A program made the position numbers and the translations under genes. From contig CAMAJC010000148.1 of assembly GCA_945835425.1 (NCBI GenBank), positions 1-5,362 of the forward strand: 5,362 bases of DNA, read 5' to 3'. Below the pieces are notes generated by a model that searched no databases, was not told where the DNA came from, and was given only the letters and a program-made list of their open reading frames with translations. The first letter of the stretch is position 1. Every line of letters begins with the position of its first letter. This DNA comes from an uncultured Clostridia bacterium (GTDB taxonomy: Bacteria; Bacillota; Clostridia; Oscillospirales; Ruminococcaceae). Shown here one piece after another: positions 1-5,312 of the stretch.

Positions 1-67
1 TTGTCGCCTTCTAGTCGCTCCGCACAAAAAAATTTGTCACAGGGCGCGATATCTTGCCGTATTTTTC

Positions 68-97
68 TTGACGGATACCCCTTTGTTGTGGTAGGAT
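68..97 (+). promoter_or_regulatory. Candidate feoA promoter
   Basis: A TTGACG hexamer at 68-73 matches the sigma-A -35 consensus at five of six positions. It is followed after 18 bp by TAGGAT at 92-97. An overlapping GATAAT at 95-100 is a better -10 hexamer but would need a 21-bp spacer, which is too long. The site lies about 90 bp before the feoA start and is the best promoter candidate in the upstream region. I see no gene in 1-67. Assignment is by eye only and the -10 choice is uncertain. Confidence 0.45.
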
Positions 98-102
98 AAT
101 AA

Positions 103-126
103 GGGAGTTAGGAGAAACTAACTTCC
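103..126 (+). promoter_or_regulatory. Inverted repeat in feoA leader, possible metal-regulator operator
   Basis: AGTTAG at 106-111 and CTAACT at 118-123 are perfect inverted arms around GAGAAA. GGG (103-105) and TCC (124-126) extend the stem to nine pairs with one G-T wobble. The repeat starts just downstream of the putative -10 and ends 45 bp before the feoA ribosome binding site, a normal place for an operator. TTAG/CTAA half-sites recall DtxR/IdeR-type iron regulators, but the spacing differs from the classical 19-bp DtxR box, and it is not a Fur box. It may instead act as a leader-RNA hairpin. Function is inferred. Confidence 0.4.
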
Positions 127-186
127 ATCCATCAACAGCAAACGGCGCGGGCAACCGAAGCCGTATCCATAAAGGAGCATGATAGT

Positions 187-411
187 ATGACATTGGCGGA
201 AATGGCGGTCGGCCACAGCGGAACGATCCTGTCGGTCGGCGGAGAAGGGACGCTGCGGCTGCGGCTGCTGGACATGGGGCTTATCCCGCGCACACGCGTG
301 ACGGTGCAGAAGATCGCTCCCCTCGGCGACCCGATTGAAATCCGCATCCGCGGGTATGAACTCACCCTGCGCATGGACGACGCGGCGAAGATTGAAGTCC
401 GGGAAGATTAA
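187..411 (+). CDS. feoA: FeoA, small SH3-like ferrous-iron transport protein
   Basis: This 74-residue cytosolic protein belongs to the FeoA family, small SH3-like beta-barrel proteins thought to bind or modulate FeoB during Fe2+ uptake. The recognisable core is RLLDMGLIP at residues 26-34 followed by APLGDPIEIRIRGYELTLR at 44-62, the two most conserved FeoA stretches. Length is normal for a stand-alone FeoA (about 70-85 residues), and there is no signal peptide or membrane segment. The ATG at 187 is chosen because AAAGGAG at 171-177 lies nine bases upstream. Residue 35 is Arg where many relatives have Gly after the Pro, a minor change. The gene comes before feoB, but the 450-bp gap is far longer than the usual few bases. 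Regulation may involve the inverted repeat at 103-126. Identity is secure; the exact role of FeoA in transport is unsettled in the field. Confidence 0.95.
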   Translation: MTLAEMAVGHSGTILSVGGEGTLRLRLLDMGLIPRTRVTVQKIAPLGDPIEIRIRGYELTLRMDDAAKIEVRED

Positions 412-444
412 ACGATGGTATCTGAGGGTGTAGGGTAGCGACTA

Positions 445-504
445 GTTTTACAGCGGTGGCGTACGCTATGCCGCCGTTTTCCTACGGAAAATAAACTGTA
501 AAAC
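445..504 (+). other. Predicted three-way-junction structured element
   Basis: Nested inverted repeats fill this 60-bp stretch almost without unpaired bases. The outer stem is GTTTTACAG (445-453) with CTGTAAAAC (496-504), nine perfect pairs. Inside, CGGTGGCGTA (454-463) pairs with TATGCCGCCG (467-476) through ten pairs, two of them G-U, around a CGC loop. Next, TTTTCC (477-482) pairs with GGAAAA (486-491) around TAC. Only TAAA (492-495) is unpaired at the junction. It begins 33 bases after the feoA stop. The first inner hairpin followed by TTTT could instead work as a weak Rho-independent terminator or attenuator between feoA and feoB. A structured mobile repeat or an RNA processing site are alternatives. 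Pairing is seen in the sequence; function is unknown. Confidence 0.55.
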
Positions 505-605
505 CTTGCGGTCGCCCGTGCCTTCCAAATTTTTACCCGTTTCCGTCCATAAATCATTGTGCAAATCATATCGGCGAACACCAGGACGGTCGGTCGTTAA
601 TCGGT

Positions 606-638
606 AGGGCTCCAATGTCCTGCGGACATTACGACCCT
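606..638. repeat. Imperfect hairpin with GTAGGG tag
   Basis: AATGTCC (614-620) and GGACATT (624-630) form a perfect 7-bp stem around TGC. Outside a 4x4 internal loop, AGGG (606-609) pairs with CCCT (635-638). The left side carries the GTAGGG tag (604-609) seen beside other spacer hairpins in this window, so it may belong to the same repeat family. No T-run follows, so it is unlikely to be a terminator. Confidence 0.4.
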
Positions 639-707
639 CAGCCCGCCGCAATATTCCACAAACCATCCAGCAGGAATACCCGGTATGGAATCTGTACACG
701 GAACGGG

Positions 708-846
708 AAATAAACATACAAACACGCGGGCAGAAACGTTTTCATCATCGGTTCGCGATATAAACCCGGCGGGATGAGGGCATCCCGCCCTACCGTGTCA
801 GGAAACGTACCATCCATAAATAAACATACATATATCAACAAACACG
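708..846. repeat. Direct repeats flanking a hairpin just upstream of feoB
   Basis: The 13-mer AAATAAACATACA occurs at 708-720 and again at 818-830. ACAAACACG follows or overlaps each copy (718-726 and 838-846); in the second copy about ten extra bases (TATATCAA and neighbours) intervene. The roughly 97 bp between the two 13-mers contain the GC-rich hairpin at 768-789. The second copy abuts the feoB ribosome binding site. A 13-bp match within 450 bp is unlikely by chance even in AT-rich DNA, so local duplication or an insertion that duplicated its target is a reasonable inference. Confidence 0.5.
768..793 (-). repeat. GTAGGG-type palindromic hairpin repeat
   Basis: GGCGGGATG (768-776) and CATCCCGCC (781-789) are perfect 9-bp inverted arms around AGGG, and CCCTAC ends at 793. 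Read on the minus strand it begins GTAGGGCGGG, the same layout (GTAG tag, then GC-rich hairpin) as the units at 3275-3296 and 3369-3390. No T-run follows on either strand, so it does not look like a terminator. It resembles short palindromic repeats scattered through Clostridia spacers; that family assignment is inferred. Confidence 0.55.
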
Positions 847-861
847 AAGGAAGGAATCGTT

Positions 862-2871
862 ATGGTATTTGCCCTTGTCGGCAACCAAAACTGCGGGAAG
901 ACGACGCTGTTCAACAGCCTGACCGGCGCGAACCAGCACGTCGGCAACTTTCCCGGCGTCACCGTCGACCAGAAGATGGGCGAGATGCGGGACGCGAAAG
1001 GCTGCTCGGTCGTTGACCTGCCGGGCATCTACTCGATGCGGCCGTACACCAGCGAAGAGATCGTCACCCGCGACTTTGTTTTAAACGGCCACCCGGACGG
1101 CATCATCAACATCATCGACGCGACGAATATTGAGAGAAACCTGTATCTGACCCTGCAGCTGCTGGAACTGCGGATCCCGATGGTGCTGGCGCTGAACATG
1201 ATGGACGAGGTGCGCAACAACGGCGGCACCATCAACGTCAAAGACCTGTCCGCCAGACTCGGCATCCCGGTCGTCCCCATCAGCGCCGCCAAGGGCGAGG
1301 GCGTTTCGGAGCTGGTCAGCAAGGCGGTCGAAACGGCCAAAAAGCAGATAAAGCCGAAGGTTCTCGACTTCTGCCCGGACGGCCCCGTCCACCGCTGCAT
1401 CCACTCGGTCTCCCATGTCATCGAAGACCACGCGAGACGAATCGGCATCTCGGCGCGGTTCGGCGCGACCAAGCTGATCGAGGGCGACGAGCTGATCATG
1501 AACCAGCTGGAGCTGGACGAAAACGAGAAGGAACTCTTAGAGCACAGCATCTATGAGATGGAGCAGGAATCGGGGCTGGACCGCAACGCGGCTCTCGCGG
1601 ACATGCGCTACACCTTCATCGAATCGGTCGTTTCGGACACGGTCATCAAGTGTCACGAAAGCGCCGAGCACCAGCGCAGCGTCAAGATAGACAAAGTCCT
1701 GACCGGCCGGTACACGGCGATACCGGTGTTTATCGGCATTATGATGCTCATTTTCTGGCTGACCTTCAACGTCATCGGCAGCTTCCTCAGTGACCTCCTG
1801 GCCGCAGGCATCGATAAACTCACCGCCCTTGCCGACGCCGGGCTGACCGCCTACGGCATCAACCCGGTCGTACACAGCCTCATCATCGACGGCATCTTCG
1901 CAGGCGTCGGCAGCGTCCTCTCCTTCCTGCCGATCGTCGTGACGCTGTTTTTCTTCCTGTCGATTCTCGAGGACACCGGGTACATGGCCCGCGTCGCCTT
2001 CGTCATGGATAAGCTGCTGCGCAAAATCGGCCTCTCCGGACGGAGTATCGTCCCGATGCTCATTGGGTTCGGCTGCACCGTCCCGGCGGTCATGGCGACC
2101 CGCACCCTTTCCTCCGACCGCGACCGGAAGATGACGATCATGCTGACCCCGTTTATGAGCTGCTCGGCGAAGATTCCGATCTACGCGACCTTTGCCGCCG
2201 CTTTCTTCCCGAAGAGCGCAGCACTGGTCATGATCGTCCTTTATTTCGGCGGCATCCTGATTGGAGTGCTGACCGCGCTGGTCATGAAGCACACCGTTTT
2301 CAGCGGCCACCCGGTTCCCTTTGTCATGGAGCTGCCCAACTACCGGCTGCCGTCGGTCAAAAGCGTGGCGCTGCTGCTCTGGGACAAGGCGAAGGATTTC
2401 TTGCAGCGCGCCTTCACGATCATCTTTGTGGCGACCATCGTCATTTGGTTTTTGCAGACCTTTGACACGAGACTGAACGTTGTTTCGGATAATTCCCAGA
2501 GCCTCTTGGCGCAGCTCGGGCAGCTGATCGCCCCGGTCTTTGCGCCGCTGGGCATCGCCGACTGGAGAGTCGCCACCTCCCTCATCACCGGCTTTTCGGC
2601 GAAAGAAGCGGTCGTTTCGACCCTGGGCGTCCTGCTGGGTGTCGGCAGCAGCGAGCTGGAAGCGGCGCTCGGCGGGATGTTTACGACCCTCTCGGCCTGC
2701 AGCTTCCTTGCGTTTACTCTCCTGTATACCCCCTGCGTCGCTGCGGTCGCGACCATCAAGAGCGAGCTTGGCTCCGGGCTGAAAACGCTCGGCGTCGTCA
2801 TTATGCAGTGCGCGATTGCCTGGGGTGTGGGTGCGCTGGTCTTCCAGGTAGGCAGCCTTTTGGGAATTTAA
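862..2871 (+). CDS. feoB: FeoB, Fe2+ transporter with N-terminal GTPase domain
   Basis: FeoB imports ferrous iron across the cytoplasmic membrane. At 669 residues it is full length, near the short end of the family. The N-terminal G domain has all five motifs: G1 GNQNCGKT (7-14), G2 Thr34 in NFPGVT, G3 DLPG (52-55), G4 NMMD (112-115) and G5 SAAKG (141-145). A soluble helical region (about 175-265) fits the GDI-like domain. The membrane part starts near residue 284, with later hydrophobic segments around 345-375, 440-475, 518-532 and 640-665. Conserved Gate/core motifs are GFGCTVP (Cys405), MSCSAKIP (Cys434), GFSAKEAVVST and LLYTPC (Cys625). The ATG at 862 follows GGAAGG at 849-854. The Feo pairing with the upstream gene is clear despite the 450-bp gap. 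No frameshift or missing key residue is seen. Confidence 0.98.
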   Translation: MVFALVGNQNCGKTTLFNSLTGANQHVGNFPGVTVDQKMGEMRDAKGCSVVDLPGIYSMRPYTSEEIVTRDFVLNGHPDGIINIIDATNIERNLYLTLQLLELRIPMVLALNMMDEVRNNGGTINVKDLSARLGIPVVPISAAKGEGVSELVSKAVETAKKQIKPKVLDFCPDGPVHRCIHSVSHVIEDHARRIGISARFGATKLIEGDELIMNQLELDENEKELLEHSIYEMEQESGLDRNAALADMRYTFIESVVSDTVIKCHESAEHQRSVKIDKVLTGRYTAIPVFIGIMMLIFWLTFNVIGSFLSDLLAAGIDKLTALADAGLTAYGINPVVHSLIIDGIFAGVGSVLSFLPIVVTLFFFLSILEDTGYMARVAFVMDKLLRKIGLSGRSIVPMLIGFGCTVPAVMATRTLSSDRDRKMTIMLTPFMSCSAKIPIYATFAAAFFPKSAALVMIVLYFGGILIGVLTALVMKHTVFSGHPVPFVMELPNYRLPSVKSVALLLWDKAKDFLQRAFTIIFVATIVIWFLQTFDTRLNVVSDNSQSLLAQLGQLIAPVFAPLGIADWRVATSLITGFSAKEAVVSTLGVLLGVGSSELEAALGGMFTTLSACSFLAFTLLYTPCVAAVATIKSELGSGLKTLGVVIMQCAIAWGVGALVFQVGSLLGI

Positions 2872-3003
2872 TGAAGAATGAATAATGAAGAATGAAGAAT
2901 GAATAATTATGGTGTGCGCCGGATCGGCGCACGATTGAATGGGCGGTGCTCCGGACGGCAGATGTCTATTATCTGTTACTTATTATCTATTCTCCATTAT
3001 CTA
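2872..3003. repeat. Heptamer-flanked palindromic intergenic element
   Basis: Starting one base after the feoB stop, five tandem 7-bp units (TGAAGAA or TGAATAA) fill 2872-2906. At the other end, five 7-bp units at 2969-3003 read, on the opposite strand, TAGATAA, TGGAGAA, TAGATAA, TAAGTAA and CAGATAA, so the two arrays are inverted relative to each other. Between them lies a perfect palindrome, GTGCGCCG (2914-2921) and CGGCGCAC (2925-2932) around GAT, then a diverged partial copy of it near 2945-2960. A related heptamer array plus the same palindrome lies at 5313-5362. The layout is that of a small non-coding repeat, perhaps MITE-like. No T-run follows the palindrome, so terminator activity is doubtful. 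Confidence 0.65.
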
Positions 3004-3037
3004 CATTTTATGGGCCATTCCGGGAAAGGAAAGAAAT

Positions 3038-3184
3038 ATGCAGATTCTTGATATCCTTCTGCTGGCAGGCATCGTCCTGCTGGTCGTCCTCGCCCTGCGC
3101 AGTATGAGACGCCAGCGGAAAAAGGGCGGCTGCTGCGGATGCTGCACCGGATGCACCGGCTGCGGACAGAAGCAGGAGAAATAA
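3038..3184 (+). CDS. FeoB-associated Cys-rich membrane protein
   Basis: This 48-residue peptide has one hydrophobic segment (about residues 4-20), a basic stretch RRQRKK (24-29) and a tail with six cysteines in the pattern CCxCCxxCxxC (32-42). This architecture and its place after feoB match the FeoB-associated Cys-rich membrane protein family of Firmicutes (Pfam FeoB_associated). The basic residues after the membrane segment suggest a cytosolic Cys tail by the positive-inside rule. The cysteines could bind Fe2+ or another metal near the FeoB exit, but that is inference. The ATG at 3038 is preferred because AAAGGAA at 3025-3031 precedes it. An in-frame ATG at 2939 would add 33 residues translated from the repeat at 2872-3003 and lacks family resemblance. 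The gene starts 166 bases after feoB. Confidence 0.88.
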   Translation: MQILDILLLAGIVLLVVLALRSMRRQRKKGGCCGCCTGCTGCGQKQEK

Positions 3185-3196
3185 ACAGGAATAGAG

Positions 3197-3225
3197 ACCG
3201 GTTGTTCTGTACGGACAGCCGGTTT
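3197..3225 (+). terminator. Hairpin after the Cys-rich gene, probable terminator
   Basis: ACCGGTTGTTC (3197-3207) pairs with GGACAGCCGGT (3213-3223) through 11 pairs, two of them G-U, around TGTAC. Only three T bases (3223-3225) lie at the 3' side, so termination may be partial. It sits 12 bases after the stop of the Cys-rich gene. Its arms are the same as those of the stronger hairpin at 3430-3458. Confidence 0.5.
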
Positions 3226-3272
3226 CAGCTTGTAGATAAAGTCTATAAGAATCAAACGTAACAATCATTTGC

Positions 3273-3392
3273 TTGTAGCGGCGGTCTGCGACCGCCACCG
3301 TATTTGTGCAAATTTACGAATCATTTAATTGATACGCATAAGAAACCGGATGTTTGGCTGATGCCGATGGCGACCGCAGGTCGCCGCTACAA
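3273..3392. repeat. 120-bp segment with inverted GTAG hairpin ends
   Basis: The ends are TTGTAGCGGCG (3273-3283) and its exact reverse complement (3382-3392). The similarity runs on inward to about 30 bp with a few mismatches. Each end is itself a hairpin: GGCGGTC/GACCGCC around TGC (3280-3296) and GGCGACC/GGTCGCC around GCA (3369-3385). The two ends differ at four stem positions, arranged so that each hairpin stays perfectly paired. The AT-rich centre (3302-3360) has no recognisable gene. The layout is MITE-like or a converging pair of palindromic repeats. AATCAT at 3263-3268 and 3398-3403 might be a target duplication, but the match is short. Confidence 0.55.
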
Positions 3393-3429
3393 CTACAAAT
3401 CATCAATAGATAACTTTTTCGAAAGTCTG

Positions 3430-3461
3430 AACCGGTTGTTCCAAGCGGACAGCCGGTTTTT
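3430..3461 (+). terminator. Rho-independent terminator upstream of the ABC gene
   Basis: AACCGGTTGTTC (3430-3441) pairs with GGACAGCCGGTT (3447-3458) through 12 pairs, two of them G-U, around CAAGC, and T bases run from 3457 to 3461. This is a classical intrinsic terminator reading on the + strand. It should close transcription from the Feo locus before the ABC promoter at 3485-3513. It is nearly identical to the hairpin at 3197-3223; only four bases in the loop region differ. Confidence 0.72.
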
Positions 3462-3484
3462 ACAATTTTTGCGCGATCTTCCCT

Positions 3485-3513
3485 TTTACATTTTCCGACA
3501 AATGTGGTATACT
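3485..3513 (+). promoter_or_regulatory. Strong sigma-A promoter for the ABC transporter
   Basis: TTTACA (3485-3490) and TATACT (3508-3513) each match the sigma-A consensus at five of six positions and are separated by the optimal 17 bp. A TGG triplet (3505-3507) supplies an extended -10. Transcription would begin near 3520, giving a leader of about 45 bases before the ATG at 3564. Lying 24 bp after a terminator, it indicates that the ABC gene is its own transcription unit. No operator-like repeat is evident next to it. Confidence 0.75.
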
Positions 3514-3563
3514 TTTCTTGTTTATGAAAATACCGTCTTCGCTGGAAAGAGGAGGAAGAAACC

Positions 3564-5291
3564 ATGATCAAACGTTTTGTGCACTACTACAAGCCGCACA
3601 TGAAGCTGTTCATTCTGGACATGATAGCGGCGCTGATTGTCGCGGTCGCGGACCTGTTCTATCCCCGCATTGCCCAGAACATCATCAACATCTATGTCCC
3701 GAACAAGGATTTGCAGATGCTGCTGGCCTGGTCAGGCGCACTGCTGGTGATCTACATCATCAAGATGCTGCTCAGCTATTTCATGCAGTACCAGGGCCAC
3801 ATGGTCGGCGTCGGGATGCAGTCGGACATGCGCCGGGAAGCCTTCGGGAGACTCCAGAAGCTGCCTTTTAAGTACTTCGATGAGAACAAGACCGGTTCCA
3901 TCCTGTCCCGGCTGGTCAACGACACCTTCGAGATCGCCGAGCTGGCCCACCACGGGCCGGAGGACCTGTTTTTATCCATCATCACCCTGATCGGCGCGTT
4001 CATCATGATGGCGCAGATCAACCTCGCCCTGACGCTTATCCTGTTCGCCATGGTCCCGCTGATCGTTCTGTTCGCCGTCCTGCTGCGGAAACACATGAAC
4101 AAGGCCTTCACCAAATCCCGTGAGGAGATTGCCGAGGTCAACGCCACCATCGAAAACTCGATCGCCGGCATTCGCATCTCCCGCAGCTACGTCTCCGCCG
4201 AGCACGAGATGGAAAAGTTCGACGAGAATAACGCCCGTTATATCCAGGCGCGTGACGACAGCTACAAGGTCATGGGCCTGTTCTTCTCGGGCATGGGGAT
4301 GTTCACCGACCTGCTCTACCTGATGGTGCTGTTTTTCGGCGGCCTGTTTTTCTTCTACGGCAAAATCGACGTCGGCGAGTTCGCGGCGTATATCCTCTAC
4401 ATCAATATGTTTTTAAACCCCATCAAGAAGCTGGTCAACATCTTTGAGCAGCTGCAAAACGGCATGACCGGCTTCAAGCGGGTACAGGCCATCATGGACG
4501 AGCCTGTCGAAGAAGAGAAGGAGCACCCTGAGGTTCTGCAAAATGTACAGGGCAACATCGACTTCGAGGACGTCAGCTTCTCCTACGAGTCCTCCGACGA
4601 CGACAAGGACCACACCATCATCAACCATCTCTCGATGCACATCGACAAGGGCAAAACGGTCGCGCTGGTCGGCCCGTCCGGCTCCGGCAAGACCACCCTC
4701 TGCCACCTGATTCCGCGCTTTTATGAGGTCAGCGACGGCTGCATCAAAATAGACGGCAAGGACATCCGCGACCTTTCCCGCCTCTCCCTGCGGGAAAACA
4801 TCGGCATGGTCGCCCAGGACGTCTTCCTCTTCACCGGCACCATCCGGGACAACATCGCCTACGGCAGACTCGACGCGACCGACGAGGAGATCATCGAAGC
4901 GGCGAAAAAGGCCAATATCCATGACTATATCATGACCCTGCCCGAGGGGTACGACACCTACATCGGCGAACGGGGCGTCAAGCTCTCCGGCGGTCAGAAG
5001 CAGCGCGTCTCCATCGCCCGCGTCTTCCTCAAAAACCCGTCCATCCTCATCCTCGACGAGGCGACCTCCGCCCTGGACAACGCCACCGAGATGCTGATTC
5101 AGTCGGCGCTGGAAAAGCTCGCCCAGGGACGCACCTCCATCATCGTCGCCCACCGCCTTTCGACCATCAAGAACGCCGACGAAATCATCGTCCTCACCGA
5201 AGAGGGCGTCAAGGAGCGCGGCACCCACGCCGAGCTGCTGGCCAAAAACGGCATCTACGCAGGGCTGTATCAGTATCAGTTCAGGGAATAA
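3564..5291 (+). CDS. ABC exporter half-transporter, Sav1866/MsbA-like (permease plus ATPase)
   Basis: This 575-residue protein fuses an export-type membrane domain (about 1-310) to a nucleotide-binding domain (about 330-575), the layout and length of Sav1866. Six membrane helices are predicted near 14-34, 53-76, 134-152, 154-174, 238-266 and 272-296. The ATPase motifs are complete: A-loop Tyr341, Walker A GPSGSGKT (370-377), Q-loop Gln418, X-loop TYIGERG (465-471), signature LSGGQ (474-478), Walker B ILILDEA (494-500) with catalytic Glu499, D-loop SALD (502-505) and H-loop His530. The X-loop supports an exporter. With every catalytic residue present it could act as a homodimer, and no partner gene is visible. 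The ATG at 3564 follows AGGAGGA at 3550-3556. An acidic patch (345-350) follows the A-loop. The substrate cannot be told; lipid, drug or peptide are all possible. Confidence 0.95.
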   Translation: MIKRFVHYYKPHMKLFILDMIAALIVAVADLFYPRIAQNIINIYVPNKDLQMLLAWSGALLVIYIIKMLLSYFMQYQGHMVGVGMQSDMRREAFGRLQKLPFKYFDENKTGSILSRLVNDTFEIAELAHHGPEDLFLSIITLIGAFIMMAQINLALTLILFAMVPLIVLFAVLLRKHMNKAFTKSREEIAEVNATIENSIAGIRISRSYVSAEHEMEKFDENNARYIQARDDSYKVMGLFFSGMGMFTDLLYLMVLFFGGLFFFYGKIDVGEFAAYILYINMFLNPIKKLVNIFEQLQNGMTGFKRVQAIMDEPVEEEKEHPEVLQNVQGNIDFEDVSFSYESSDDDKDHTIINHLSMHIDKGKTVALVGPSGSGKTTLCHLIPRFYEVSDGCIKIDGKDIRDLSRLSLRENIGMVAQDVFLFTGTIRDNIAYGRLDATDEEIIEAAKKANIHDYIMTLPEGYDTYIGERGVKLSGGQKQRVSIARVFLKNPSILILDEATSALDNATEMLIQSALEKLAQGRTSIIVAHRLSTIKNADEIIVLTEEGVKERGTHAELLAKNGIYAGLYQYQFRE

Positions 5292-5312
5292 AAGTCGAGT
5301 GCTTCGCTAAGT

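Larger units (their letters stand above)
412..861. other. 450-bp feoA-feoB spacer, non-coding repeat island
   Basis: No open frame here has both a convincing ribosome binding site and a recognisable product. Antisense frames such as 466-717 and 638-841 are low-complexity and run through hairpins. The spacer holds a three-way-junction structure (445-504), an imperfect hairpin (606-638), a perfect 9-bp hairpin (768-789) and a 13-bp direct repeat (708-720 and 818-830). GTAGGG tags occur at 430-435 and 604-609 on the + strand and, as CCCTAC, at 788-793. I see no convincing separate feoB promoter. The feoB ribosome binding site, GGAAGG at 849-854, lies at its very end. The spacer looks like accumulated small intergenic repeats rather than a decayed gene. 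Confidence 0.6.

Noticed and set aside
11..445. Nine-base inverted repeat CTAGTCGCT (11-19) and AGCGACTAG (437-445) flanking feoA
   Set aside because: Nine-base inverted matches are expected many times by chance in 5 kb, and the flanking bases do not extend the match.
880..903. GNQNCGKT in the FeoB G1 motif instead of GNPNSGKT
   Set aside because: Gln and Cys at these positions are common among Firmicutes FeoB proteins and leave the Walker A lysine and threonine intact.
1537..2310. Long antisense open frame (257 codons) inside feoB
   Set aside because: It lies wholly opposite the well-supported feoB gene, and its product is rich in Asp, Glu, Arg, His and Gly, as expected from reading GC-rich membrane-protein codons backwards. 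It has no family resemblance.
2911..2940. Palindrome after feoB as a Rho-independent terminator
   Set aside because: The 8-bp GC stem is strong but is followed by GATTGAATGG rather than a T-run, so intrinsic termination is not supported.
3304..3567. Possible 87-residue + strand protein before the ABC gene
   Set aside because: Its frame runs through the inverted repeat, the terminator and the promoter, and overlaps the ABC start codon. There is no convincing ribosome binding site or family signature.
4413..5228. Long antisense open frame (271 codons) inside the ABC transporter gene
   Set aside because: It mirrors the conserved nucleotide-binding domain codons; its Val/Asp/Gly-rich product has no recognisable motif.
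3564..5291. ABC transporter as part of the iron-uptake operon
   Set aside because: A terminator (3430-3461) and its own strong promoter (3485-3513) separate it from the Feo genes, and its X-loop and fused domains are those of an exporter. Shared regulation is not shown.
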